64,000 nt of DNA, taken from positions 496,001-560,000 of the forward strand of contig NZ_JABBWV010000001.1 of assembly GCF_012999535.1 (NCBI RefSeq). The letters are read 5' to 3'. The notes beneath the pieces were generated by a model. The model was given only the letters and a program-made list of their open reading frames with translations. It ran no database searches and had not been told where the DNA came from. Positions 51,584 through 59,852 of the stretch are shown here, in pieces (the stretch's first letter is position 1; every line of letters begins with the position of its first letter). The stretch comes from Microbispora sp. H11081. GTDB taxonomy: Bacteria; Actinomycetota; Actinomycetes; Streptosporangiales; Streptosporangiaceae. The position numbers and the translations under genes were made by a program.

Positions 51584-52876
51584 GTGCGGGTGATCTCTTT
51601 GATCTCGTATTACGCCGATCTGGCTATCGGGCTGGTCCTCGCTTTCCTGTTGCTGTCGCTTCTCGTCAGCGGCATCAACGAGGGCATCGTCAGGCTGCTC
51701 GGAATCCGCAGCAAATTCCTCTGGGCGTACCTCCGCGACACTCTCGACGGCGCGGAGACGGCGGACGGAACCACCAAGGTGGACCGCGCGCTCGACGCGC
51801 TGCAGCGGGTGGGCCGCGAGCCGACGCGGGAGGGCCCCCTGGAGGAGGGCCGCTCGCGCCTGCCGGCCGGCCTGATGGGGGTGTTCGCGCGGCTGCCGTT
51901 CGGCCGGGACCCGAGGCCCGCCTTCAGCCGCCAGCCGCCGCCCGTGGAGAGCCCGCCGCTCGCCGCGGCCGCCGACTCCGTCGCCGCCGAGCGGATGACG
52001 GCGGACTCGACGGCGAACCCGTCGAGCTCCCCGGTGGACCCCGCGCACGGGGCGGAGCAGGCGGATCCCGGCGAGGCGGTCGTCCTCACCTCGGACACCT
52101 CGGCCGTGCTGCCGCCCGACCAGGGCAAGTCGATGGCCGAACTGCTCCACGAGCGCCTCCAGGAGATCGACCACGCCAAGCGCGGGCGGACGAGCATCGC
52201 CGACATCCCGCCCGCGCGCTTCGCCGTCGCCGTCCTGGAGATCGCCACCCAGCACGGCGGCGTGGAGCGGCTCATGCGGGACCTCGACGCGCTCAAGAGC
52301 CCCTTCTACCGGCCGCTGCAGGCCGTGTGGGACAGGGCGAGCCACGACCTCGAGGCGTTCCGGCGTGGGGTGGAGGACTGGTTCGACGGTGAGATGGAGC
52401 GGCTCAGCCTGCTCTACCGGCGCTACGTCCGCTGGGTCCTCGTCGCGCTCGGGCTCGTCGTGACGATGGTCTTCAGCATGGACTCCCTGGAGTACGGCAA
52501 GAGCCTGCTGCGCGACAACGCCTACCGCAGCGCGGTGACCGCCTTCGGCCAGTCGGGCCCCCAGGCGCTGGAACCCCTGCGCGAGCAGTGCGAGCCGGGC
52601 CAGGACCCCTACGCGTGCGTCACCGACGTGCTGAGCACGCCGGCGTTCGTGAAGATCTTCTCGCACGCCCCGGTGAACGTCACCATGGACGCCTCCGGAG
52701 GTCCTGACTGGGCCTGGCGCGGCGGGGACTGGTGGGAGCGCCTCATATCGCCGGGCCACTGGCCGGGCTACCTCGTCACCGTGCTGGCGCTGCTGTTCGG
52801 CGCGCCGTTCTGGTGGGACATCCTGCGCCGGGTGAGCGGCCTGCGTACCCGGACCTTCGGCTCGACCCCCTCCTGA
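51584..52876 (+). CDS. Three-pass membrane protein, unknown function
   Basis: A ~430-residue protein. The N-terminal helix (YYADLAIGLVLAFLLLSLLV) is followed by a Pro/Ser/Ala-rich, probably cytoplasmic linker of about 120 residues. A helical region (about 200-290, IADIPPARFAVAVLEIATQ) leads to two C-terminal helices (VRWVLVALGLVVTMVFSM and YLVTVLALLFGAPFWWDILR). A Cys pair lies in the exported loop (REQCEPGQDPYACVTD). It resembles a bacterial membrane-protein family without assigned function. GTG 51584 and GTG 51590 are both possible; a TTG 60 bp upstream is less likely. Confidence 0.65.
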   Translation: MRVISLISYYADLAIGLVLAFLLLSLLVSGINEGIVRLLGIRSKFLWAYLRDTLDGAETADGTTKVDRALDALQRVGREPTREGPLEEGRSRLPAGLMGVFARLPFGRDPRPAFSRQPPPVESPPLAAAADSVAAERMTADSTANPSSSPVDPAHGAEQADPGEAVVLTSDTSAVLPPDQGKSMAELLHERLQEIDHAKRGRTSIADIPPARFAVAVLEIATQHGGVERLMRDLDALKSPFYRPLQAVWDRASHDLEAFRRGVEDWFDGEMERLSLLYRRYVRWVLVALGLVVTMVFSMDSLEYGKSLLRDNAYRSAVTAFGQSGPQALEPLREQCEPGQDPYACVTDVLSTPAFVKIFSHAPVNVTMDASGGPDWAWRGGDWWERLISPGHWPGYLVTVLALLFGAPFWWDILRRVSGLRTRTFGSTPS

Positions 52877-52949
52877 CCGGCGGGCGGCGCGGCGCCCATC
52901 CGCCGGGTCGTACGCCGTGGACTGGTGGAGGTCTCCGGTGCCGCCGGCG

Positions 52950-53390
52950 TCAGGGCTCGAGGTCGGTCACTCCCCGGCCGCTCGCCATGTCGAGCGGCAC
53001 GGAGGCCTGGTCGTGCGCGATCAGCCAGTCGCCGCCGGTCTTCCGGAAGCAGAAAGTGCCCCGCACCCACATGCCGCTCGTCGCCGTCCCGTTCCTCAGC
53101 GTGCCGCTGAGCCGGCCGAAGCAGTGACCGAACGCCACGTCATCGCCCACGGTGAGGGTCAGGTCGCGAACCTCGTAATCCACCTGCTGGAAGAGCGCGA
53201 ACACGTTCGCCCAGTTCTTCAACTTCGCGTCGATCCCCACGTGCTGCAGCGGCGGCTCGACGTCGAAGGACACGACGTCCGCCGCGTAGAGCCGCCTCAG
53301 GCCTTCGAGATCCCCGGCCCGGATTCCGTCGGCGATCCTGCCGATCTGCCGCCTGATCGCGGCTTCGTCTTCCTCGCGTCGCGTGGGCAT
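52950..53390 (-). CDS. SnoaL/NTF2-like domain protein
   Basis: A 146-residue single-domain protein of the NTF2/SnoaL fold. The hallmark helix IRRQIGRIADGIRAGDLEGL is followed by LRRLYAADVVSFDVEPPLQH and strands LTLTVGDDVAFGHCFGRLSG and GTFCFRKTGGDWLIAHDQAS. Many such proteins bind small ligands or act on polyketide-like substrates, so function is open. Confidence 0.8.
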   Translation of the reverse strand: MPTRREEDEAAIRRQIGRIADGIRAGDLEGLRRLYAADVVSFDVEPPLQHVGIDAKLKNWANVFALFQQVDYEVRDLTLTVGDDVAFGHCFGRLSGTLRNGTATSGMWVRGTFCFRKTGGDWLIAHDQASVPLDMASGRGVTDLEP

Positions 53391-53536
53391 CGCCACCCGT
53401 CCCTTCGACTCGATGTGCACTCCGGCTTCTCACCGGTATGACGGGACAGCGCCGCGAGATGTCAGGTCACGCGACGGGCCGGCGATCGAGCCGCGCCGGC
53501 TGACCGGGGCCGGTCAGCCGGCGCCGCCACGTCACG

Positions 53537-54307
53537 TCACGTCACCTTCGAGGACGGGGCGGTCCAGGTGTTGCAGGAGCCGGGGTCGCCGGACCGGAAC
53601 CCGGCGTCGGCCCAGTAGGTGATCGACTTCCTGCTGCCGCCGGCCTTGCTCGCCCAGCCGCGCAGGTAGTAGAGCAGGTCGTCCCAGTCCTCAGAGCTGC
53701 GGTGGAGGGACTTCCAGACGCTGCGGATGAAGGCTCCGCCGAAGCAGTAGGCCTGCAGGTTGTAGCGCCGGTTCTGCTCGGAGAACTCGGCCTTGTTCCG
53801 GGAGTCGAGGTTCATCCAGGCCCGGTAGATGCCGGCGCCGTTCTGCACGTGCTCTCCGTAGTACGTCGCCACCAGGTTGAACAGGAAGAGGTCCCCCGGA
53901 GCCTCCAGGAGATCCTTCGTGAGCACGATCAGGAGCGTATGGGTTTCGTCACAGTAGTAGGCGTTGAAATCGTCCTTGCGCCACTTCAGGCCGCAGAACT
54001 TCGCCGGCACTTTGTCGGCGTAGACGAGTTTCATCCCGGACCGCTTCAGGCCCGCCTTACGTAATTGGGCGGTCCAGGAGCGGTCGGCACATCTGAGCAC
54101 ACCGGCCAGATAGCTCTTGGCCGACGCCGCGTTGTTCTTCTTCACCGGTCTCTCCGGGCAGGAGGTGGTCGGCAGAGGCCCCACGTCGTACAGGCGGTTG
54201 CCGGTGAGGGTCGTGTTCTTGATGGGGTGGGCGGCGGCCGGGGAGGAGACGGCAGGGACCAGCCCCAGCGTCACAGAACCGGCGAGCGCGATCATGGCGA
54301 TTTTCAC
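53537..54307 (-). CDS. Secreted neutral zinc metallopeptidase-like protein lacking the zinc motif
   Basis: A 256-residue exported protein related to the putative neutral zinc metallopeptidase family. The GTG at 54307 gives a clean signal peptide (KIAMIALAGSVTLGLVPAV, cleavage near AAAHP). The C-terminal stretch WADAGFRSGDPGSCNTW matches the conserved end. The expected zinc motif HExGHHVQ reads TYYGEHVQNGAG here, so all three zinc/catalytic residues are replaced. It may therefore be a non-catalytic scaffold or inhibitor-like relative. A longer TTG start exists at 54343. Confidence 0.75.
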   Translation of the reverse strand: MKIAMIALAGSVTLGLVPAVSSPAAAHPIKNTTLTGNRLYDVGPLPTTSCPERPVKKNNAASAKSYLAGVLRCADRSWTAQLRKAGLKRSGMKLVYADKVPAKFCGLKWRKDDFNAYYCDETHTLLIVLTKDLLEAPGDLFLFNLVATYYGEHVQNGAGIYRAWMNLDSRNKAEFSEQNRRYNLQAYCFGGAFIRSVWKSLHRSSEDWDDLLYYLRGWASKAGGSRKSITYWADAGFRSGDPGSCNTWTAPSSKVT

Positions 54308-54469
54308 GAACGACGAGATTAAACCAGAGGAAAGTGGGCGCAAAGGCGTTTAGCGATAACCGTTAGACCTTCGCGTACGATGCGGCGCATTATGGAGCCT
54401 CGTCCGGCCGTGCCGCGAGGCGTATCACCCGATCCCGGGACCGGTGCCGGAACCGGATAAGGAGCGTGC

Positions 54470-54988
54470 ATGGTCGTCAGACGTGCCGAAACGGGGGACG
54501 CCGGGGCGATCGCCGCCGTCCACGTCCGGTCGTGGCAGGCCGCCTATCCGGGGCTGATGCCACAGGCCCATCTCGACGGCCTCACTCCGGCCATGCGCCT
54601 GCCCGTGTGGGAGCGGCTGCTCGGGGAGTCCCCGCGGCGTACGGAGGTGCTGGTGGCGGAGGCGGACGGCTCGGTCGCCGGATTCGCCGCGTTCGGCCCC
54701 GGCCGGGACGAGGACGTCGATCCCGCCTCGGTGGGGGAGGTCTCGGCGATCTACCTGAGGCCCGAGGTGTGGGGCGCCGGGGTCGGCGCGCGGCTCATGT
54801 CGGCCGCGCTGGACGGCCTCGCCGCCGCCGGGTTCGAGCAGGCCGTCCTCTGGGTGGTCGACGGGAACACCCGGGCCCGGCGGTTCTACGAGCGCGGCGG
54901 CTGGCGCCCCGACGGGGCCGTGCAGCGGGACGAGTCGGACGGCTTCCCGCTGACCGAGGTCCGCTACCGGCGGCCCGTGCGTCGTTGA
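54470..54988 (+). CDS. GNAT-family N-acetyltransferase
   Basis: A 172-residue acetyl-CoA-dependent acetyltransferase. The acetyl-CoA-binding loop is RPEVWGAGVGARLMSAAL (the V-W-G-x-G-V-G version of R/Q-x-x-G-x-G/A). WVVDGNTRARRFYERGGWRP supplies the C-terminal Tyr/aromatic element. The acceptor is unknown. Confidence 0.9.
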   Translation: MVVRRAETGDAGAIAAVHVRSWQAAYPGLMPQAHLDGLTPAMRLPVWERLLGESPRRTEVLVAEADGSVAGFAAFGPGRDEDVDPASVGEVSAIYLRPEVWGAGVGARLMSAALDGLAAAGFEQAVLWVVDGNTRARRFYERGGWRPDGAVQRDESDGFPLTEVRYRRPVRR

Positions 54989-55059
54989 CGCGCCGGGCGG
55001 CTCGGTGATAGATCCTTCACCAGCGTCGCGGTGCACCCGGCAAGGAGACCGCCGAGGGC

Positions 55060-55584
55060 ATGGAGGCGCCGGTACAAGGGACGACCTTGACGACATCGCA
55101 TGGACGCCTGAGGGCGTTCGGCAACCAGTTGATCGACGTGCACATCCGGCTCCGTGAGGAGCTCGCGGCGCTGCGGGATGACTTCGACGCCCACCTCGCC
55201 GGAGGCGACCGCCCCCGGGATCTGCGGGCCCACTGCCTCGCCTTCTGCTCCGCGCTGAACCGCCACCACACCGGTGAGGACGACGGGGCGTTTCCCGAGC
55301 TCGCCCGGCGGTTCCCCGAGCTGCGGCCGGTGCTGGAGGAACTGCGCCGCGACCACCGCCTGGTGGAGGACTGCCTGCGCCGGCTTCAGGACCTCGCCGG
55401 CGGGCTGGACCGGGGCGCCGACCCCGTGGCGGCACGCCGCGAGCTGGACACCCTGGCCGCGCTCATCGAGACGCACTTCGTCTACGAGGAGAAACGGATC
55501 GTCTCCGCGCTCAACGCGCTGGACGTGCCGGGCTGGGACCGCTCCCGGCCCGAGTTCCTGCGCGCCGGCGAGGAGCGTTCCTAG
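55060..55584 (+). CDS. Hemerythrin-domain protein
   Basis: A 174-residue four-helix bundle with the His/Glu/Asp iron-ligand pattern: IDVHIRLREEL, LNRHHTGEDDGAF, LRRDHRLVEDCL and THFVYEEKRIVSAL. Hemerythrins bind a diiron centre and sense or store O2, or respond to NO or redox stress. Its single-domain form gives no hint of partner. A TTG start at 55086 is also possible. Confidence 0.88.
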   Translation: MEAPVQGTTLTTSHGRLRAFGNQLIDVHIRLREELAALRDDFDAHLAGGDRPRDLRAHCLAFCSALNRHHTGEDDGAFPELARRFPELRPVLEELRRDHRLVEDCLRRLQDLAGGLDRGADPVAARRELDTLAALIETHFVYEEKRIVSALNALDVPGWDRSRPEFLRAGEERS

Positions 55585-55644
55585 GGCTTCGTCCACATCG
55601 GGAGTGCCCAGCCGGAGCGCGGCACGGAGTCTCGCGCGGAGCGG

Positions 55645-56514
55645 TCAGCGCCGGGCGGCCGTGACGAAGTCGCGGAAGCGTACGGCGGGGGCGGCCAGGG
55701 CTTGGTCGGTGCGCCACGTGAGGCCGATGGTGCGCTTGGCGGCCTCCGCCGCGATGCGGACGCCGACGGTGCCTGACTGGCCCGCGAAGGGCTCGGGGAC
55801 GACGGCCACGCCGAGCCCGGCCGCGACCAGGCCCTCGATGGTCGCGAGGTCCTGGCTCTCGAAGGAGACCGCGGGGGACACCCCGGCGTCGCGCAGCAGC
55901 GCGTCCACCAGGGCCCGGTAGCCGAAGCCGACCGGCGTGGTGACGAGCTCCTCGTCCGCCAGCTCCCGCAACTCCACCTCCCTCCGGCCGCGGAGCCGGT
56001 GGCTCGGCGGCACGACGAGCACCAGCCGCTCCTCCTGCAGGGGGTGCCAGCCGAAGTCGCCGGGCGGGCGCGGGGACACGATCGCGAGATCGGCGGCGCC
56101 CGTGCGCAGGTCCCGCACGATCTCGTGCGCCGGCTCCTGACGCAGCAGGATCCGCATCCGGGGCGCGTGCTCGTGGAAGGAGCGCAGCAGCCGGGGGACC
56201 AGAGAGGTGGCGATGGAGTCGAGGAAGGCCAGGCGCACCACACCGGTGTCCGGGTCGAGCAGGCTGCGGAGCTCGGCGAGGAGCTGCTCGTAGCGTGCGC
56301 TGAGGTCGCGCGCCGCCGCCACCACTACCGCCCCGTTGGGCGTCAGGTGCACGCCGTCCGGCGCGCGTTCGAACAGGCGGGCGCCGAGCTCGGCCTCGAC
56401 CCGGGCGAGGGCGCGCGAGAGCGTGGGTTGGCTGGTGCGCAGAACGGCGGCGGTGTCGGTCACATGCTGGTGGTCGGCGAGGGCGACCAGCCAGGACAGG
56501 TCCCGGAGCAGCAT
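55645..56514 (-). CDS. LysR-family transcriptional regulator
   Basis: A 289-residue regulator. HTH: LRDLSWLVALADHQHVTDTA and TSQPTLSRALARVEAELGAR. The effector-binding domain begins TGVVRLAFLDSIATSLVPR. It is divergent to an MFS exporter across about 85 bp, the common layout of a LysR controlling a drug or amino-acid exporter. Several in-frame ATGs (56523, 56535) precede the chosen start. Confidence 0.92.
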   Translation of the reverse strand: MLLRDLSWLVALADHQHVTDTAAVLRTSQPTLSRALARVEAELGARLFERAPDGVHLTPNGAVVVAAARDLSARYEQLLAELRSLLDPDTGVVRLAFLDSIATSLVPRLLRSFHEHAPRMRILLRQEPAHEIVRDLRTGAADLAIVSPRPPGDFGWHPLQEERLVLVVPPSHRLRGRREVELRELADEELVTTPVGFGYRALVDALLRDAGVSPAVSFESQDLATIEGLVAAGLGVAVVPEPFAGQSGTVGVRIAAEAAKRTIGLTWRTDQALAAPAVRFRDFVTAARR

Positions 56515-56597
56515 GCCCGCCATCATACGCATCACGCATCACAACTGGCCTTTCTCCGCATTAGACGCATAGTGCCAGAAAGTGCACAGTCGTCGGA

Positions 56598-57851
56598 GTG
56601 ACCGCTGTTCTCGATGCCAATGCCGTGGAAGGCCACCTGCCGGGGACCGCCGGATACCGGCGCGTCGTCGTGGCGCTGTTCGCCGCCGGGGTGGCGACCT
56701 TCGCGCTGGTCTACAGCACGCAGGCGATCCTGCCCGAACTCGCCGCGCAGTTCGGGGTGTCCACCGCGGAGAGCACGCTGAGCGTGTCGCTCACCACGCT
56801 CGGGCTCGGCGTCGCGCTGCTGGTGGCCGGTCCGCTGTCCGACGTCGCCGGACGCACCCGGCTGATCCACCTGTCCCTGACGGCGTCCGCCGTCGTCGCC
56901 GTGGCGTGCGCCCTGGCGCCCGGCTGGCCGGCGCTCATGGTCCTGCGGCTGCTCCAGGGCGTCACGCTGGCCGGGCTCCCCGCCGTCGCCACCGCATACC
57001 TGCGCGAGGAACTGCATCCGTCCACGCACGCCCGCGCCGCCGGTCTGTACGTCGGAGGCACGGCGCTGGGCGGGATGGCGGGCCGCCTCCTGACCGGCGG
57101 GGTCGCCCAGGCCGCCGGCTGGCGCTGGGCCCTGGCCGCGGCCGCCGTGCTCGGCCTCCTGTGCGCCCTGACCGTACGCCTGCTGCTTCCGGACTCCCGG
57201 CGCTTCGTCGCGGCCCCGCCGGGCGTCCGAGCGCTCCTGCGGGGGAGCCTGCGGGCGCTTTCCGACCGCGGGCTGCTGGCGTTGTACGGCATCGGCGGGT
57301 GCTCGATGGGCGCCCTGGTCGCGGTCTTCAACGCCCTGGGCTTCCGGCTCGCGGGCGCGCCGTTCGACCTGGGTGTCGGCGCCGCGGGCCTGGTGTTCCT
57401 CGTCTATCCCGTCGGCTCCGTCAGCTCCGTGGTCTTCGGCAGGCTGGCCGACGCGCGCGGACGCCGGTCCGTGACGCCGCTGGCGTGCCTGCTGGCCGTG
57501 GCCGGCGCACTGGTCACGCTGTCGTCCTCGCTGCCGGTCGTGGTCGCCGGGCTCGCGCTGTTCACCGCCGGGTTCTTCGCGGTCCACGGGGTGGCGAGCG
57601 GATGGGTCCCGGCCCGGGCGTACGCGGGCGGCGTGTCCACGGGTCAGGCCGCGTCGCTCTACCTGTTCACCTACTACCTCGGGTCGTCCGTCTTCGGCAG
57701 CCTCGCGGGCCGCGCCTGGACGGACGCCGGGTGGCCGGGCGTGGTCGCGCTCGCCGTGCTCCTGCTCGCCGCGACCGGCGCACTCACGCTCCTGCTGCGC
57801 AGGACCCCCGCCCTGGGAGAGGGGCACTCCCGACGTCGCGGGGAGCGGTGA
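56598..57851 (+). CDS. MFS transporter (YnfM/AraJ-like)
   Basis: A 417-residue, 12-helix MFS transporter. FALVYSTQAILPELAAQFGV in helix 1 and VAGPLSDVAGRTRLIHLSL in the 2-3 loop are characteristic. It is probably the target of the divergent LysR gene. The substrate is unknown; small-molecule efflux is the best guess. GTG start at 56598. Confidence 0.9.
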   Translation: MTAVLDANAVEGHLPGTAGYRRVVVALFAAGVATFALVYSTQAILPELAAQFGVSTAESTLSVSLTTLGLGVALLVAGPLSDVAGRTRLIHLSLTASAVVAVACALAPGWPALMVLRLLQGVTLAGLPAVATAYLREELHPSTHARAAGLYVGGTALGGMAGRLLTGGVAQAAGWRWALAAAAVLGLLCALTVRLLLPDSRRFVAAPPGVRALLRGSLRALSDRGLLALYGIGGCSMGALVAVFNALGFRLAGAPFDLGVGAAGLVFLVYPVGSVSSVVFGRLADARGRRSVTPLACLLAVAGALVTLSSSLPVVVAGLALFTAGFFAVHGVASGWVPARAYAGGVSTGQAASLYLFTYYLGSSVFGSLAGRAWTDAGWPGVVALAVLLLAATGALTLLLRRTPALGEGHSRRRGER

Positions 57852-58038
57852 CCCAGGCCAAGGTCCGGGGTCTGTCGGTGGCGCTGGCTACGCTCCGCTC
57901 AACAGGAACGGCTGTCATCGCGACCCTGCCGCCGAAGACGATCTGCCGGATCCTGCGCGTGTCGAGCAGGAACAGCACGTCGCCGTCGTGCTCGACGATC
58001 AGCCGGTCTCCTCGCGCAGGCGCGTCTCCGCAGGTCAA
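57784..58038 (-). pseudogene. Possible remnant of an AbrB/MazE-like antitoxin gene
   Basis: The minus-strand frame contains ARGDRLIVEHDGDVLFLLDT, which resembles the swapped-hairpin segment (GDRLxVExxDGxxxL) of AbrB-like antitoxins. No clean start precedes it, upstream codons are closed by stops, and it reads on into the 3' end of the MFS gene. It sits beside a small toxin-antitoxin-like pair. Evidence is thin. Confidence 0.3.
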
Positions 58039-58076
58039 GACCGCAGGTCAGGGGCCAGCGGGCAGTGACGCGCGAT

Positions 58077-58319
58077 TCAGACAGGGAAACGGTCCACGCG
58101 CAGCACAGCGACCTCACCCTGCCGATCGAGCAGGACATAGGTCACGGAGATGTCTTTGTAGTCCCAGACATACATGTTGCCGGTCGGGCTGAGCTTGCGG
58201 CCATGACAGGGAGTCAGCTGGAGGACTTCGTAGATCTCCAGTAGGACATTGATCTCGGAGCCAGACAGGTCGTCGATCTGGGCTTCGGCAACGTCGCTGC
58301 CCATCCGGATGGTGTACAC
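58077..58319 (-). CDS. Small RelE/ParE-like protein, putative toxin
   Basis: An 80-residue protein. The order of short helices and then strands (HGRKLSPTGNMYVWDYKDIS, VTYVLLDRQGEVAVLRVDRF) matches the RelE/ParE toxin fold, where the last strands end in a basic/hydrophobic motif. The GTG start follows immediately on the TAG of the upstream gene (TAGGTG), so they are translationally coupled. Catalytic residues cannot be assigned with confidence. Confidence 0.55.
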   Translation of the reverse strand: MYTIRMGSDVAEAQIDDLSGSEINVLLEIYEVLQLTPCHGRKLSPTGNMYVWDYKDISVTYVLLDRQGEVAVLRVDRFPV

Positions 58320-58631
58320 CTACCGCTGGACTCCGCGGCGGGCGAGTACCTCGGCCAGTGTCGGGCCTGCCGTACGCGCACCAGACCGCAGTTGCTCGGC
58401 CTCTCGGTGCATCCGGTGCCAGTCGGACGGATCAGCGGTGGCACGGGTGGCGATGCGCCACCACGAGGACAGGAAGTCATCCAGCGCCGCCAGGTTGACG
58501 ACGGGCGCGTGGGTGATCTCTTCGAGCTCGGCGTCGAACGCGGCGACGTTGGCCGAGGGCAGGGCCGCGCGCACGGCGGTGAAGGTTCGCTCGATCGGCG
58601 GATGGGGACTGTCGTGCCGCTGGACGGTCAT
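58320..58631 (-). CDS. DUF6247-like protein, putative antitoxin
   Basis: A 103-residue helical protein with an N-terminal Pro/His tail. The core (AVRAALPSANVAAFDAELEE, then NLAALDDFLSSWWRIATRAT) matches what I recall of the actinobacterial DUF6247 family, often encoded before a small toxin-like protein. AGGAGGTAAGG precedes the ATG strongly. A perfect palindrome at 58719-58742 lies upstream and may be the operator of this two-gene unit. Confidence 0.6.
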   Translation of the reverse strand: MTVQRHDSPHPPIERTFTAVRAALPSANVAAFDAELEEITHAPVVNLAALDDFLSSWWRIATRATADPSDWHRMHREAEQLRSGARTAGPTLAEVLARRGVQR

Positions 58632-58718
58632 GACGACGCCTTACCTCCTGCCCGGCCACCTTGTGCCATCTCAGCTTATCGAGCGGGCCGGGCAGAACGC
58701 GGCACTCCCAGGATGCCT

Positions 58719-58742
58719 GTTCCACTTCCTTGGAAGTGGAAC
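58719..58742. promoter_or_regulatory. 24-bp perfect palindrome upstream of DUF6247/toxin pair
   Basis: GTTCCACTTCC and its complement flank a central TT, with 11-bp perfect arms. It lies 88 bp before the DUF6247 start in a 316-bp gap that otherwise holds nothing recognisable. It could be an autoregulatory operator of the pair or the terminator of the DHFR-like gene upstream. Confidence 0.45.
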
Positions 58743-58947
58743 GTCTCCCGGAGTCGGCGGCCCCAGCCCGCACAGGGTCCGTGGACAAGGGCCCCGGCGG
58801 ATATGCCGAAACTCCGGCCCAGTCCGCCGGCCTCATCCAGGTATGACCCCTACCTGCGGATCTGGCCGGGGCGACGACCGATCCACCCGAGCGCTTTCTC
58901 GACCCGGAGGAGTCCTAGCGGAGCGACACCCGCCGGGGGCGCGATGC

Positions 58948-59589
58948 TCAGCCGGAACCGACGCCGCGGTCCTCACGCCGCATGTCCCCGGCGCCGGGGA
59001 CACCCGCGCCGAGGCCGTAACGAAGGAGCACGGCGCCTTTGGGCGAGGTGACGGGTGGTTCGAGGAGCACCAGGTTGGCGGGCACCGTGCCGCCGTCGAA
59101 CACCTTCTTGCCGACACCGAGCACGAGAGGGAAGATCCACAGATCGAGCCGGTCGAAGAGGCGCTCGCGCAGGAGGGTCTGCACCAGGTTCAGGCTGCCG
59201 ATCACGTGGATGTGCTCGTGCCTGTCACGCAGTTCGCGCACCGCGCTCACCAGGTCGGGTCCCAGGTGCGTCGAGCCTGCCCAGGTGAGGTTCGGGGTGC
59301 CTCGCGAGGCGACGTACTTCGGGACGCCGTTGAGCAGTGCGGCGATCTCGCCGTCGGCGCCGTCGGCCTGGTCCGGCCAGAACGCGGCGAAGATGTCGTA
59401 CGTCTTGCGGCCCAGGAGGAGGGCGTCCATGTTCTGCATCCCGGCGCCGACGTGCCGGTCGACCGTCTCGTCCCACACGGGCGCCTGCCATCCCCCGAAC
59501 GGAAAGCCGTCAGGGTCCTCCTCGGGATCACCCGGCGCCTGGCCGACGAGGTCGAGCGTCGCGAACAGGTCGATGTGGATGGTGCCCAT
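58948..59589 (-). CDS. Dihydrofolate reductase-family (RibD C-terminal-like) protein
   Basis: A 213-residue protein of the DHFR/RibD-C fold, probably NADPH-dependent. Landmarks: HIDLFATLDL at the N-terminus, DALLLGRKTYDIFAAFWPDQ, KYVASRGTPNLTWAGSTHL, HVIGSLNLVQTLLRERLFDR. Such proteins are common in actinobacteria and often have no assigned role. GAGGAGG lies 3 bp before the ATG. Confidence 0.88.
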   Translation of the reverse strand: MGTIHIDLFATLDLVGQAPGDPEEDPDGFPFGGWQAPVWDETVDRHVGAGMQNMDALLLGRKTYDIFAAFWPDQADGADGEIAALLNGVPKYVASRGTPNLTWAGSTHLGPDLVSAVRELRDRHEHIHVIGSLNLVQTLLRERLFDRLDLWIFPLVLGVGKKVFDGGTVPANLVLLEPPVTSPKGAVLLRYGLGAGVPGAGDMRREDRGVGSG

Positions 59590-59739
59590 GATCCTCCTCA
59601 TGGTCTTCCGGAGCGCCGGCGACGAGCACGGACCACCGTCCGGGCGCGAACCCTCCGAATGATCGTCGAGGACCGCGGCCCCTGTCCACCCACTCCAGCA
59701 GCCTGTGAGCCCGTGTTCGGACGACCGGCGGGCGCATGC

Positions 59740-59787
59740 GAAAGGCCATCGACCGGCCTTGGGTGTGGTGCCGGTCGATGGCCTTTC
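59740..59787 (-). terminator. Terminator of glnA1
   Basis: An 18-bp perfect stem (GAAAGGCCATCGACCGGC with its complement) and a 12-nt loop, starting 66 bp beyond the glnA1 stop. It is one of the longest hairpins in the window. Confidence 0.8.
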
Positions 59788-59852
59788 TGTGGACGCGCGT
59801 CCCTGGACGTGCCCTGGACGGAGGCTCCCGTCCAGGGCGACCGCTCAGCGGA

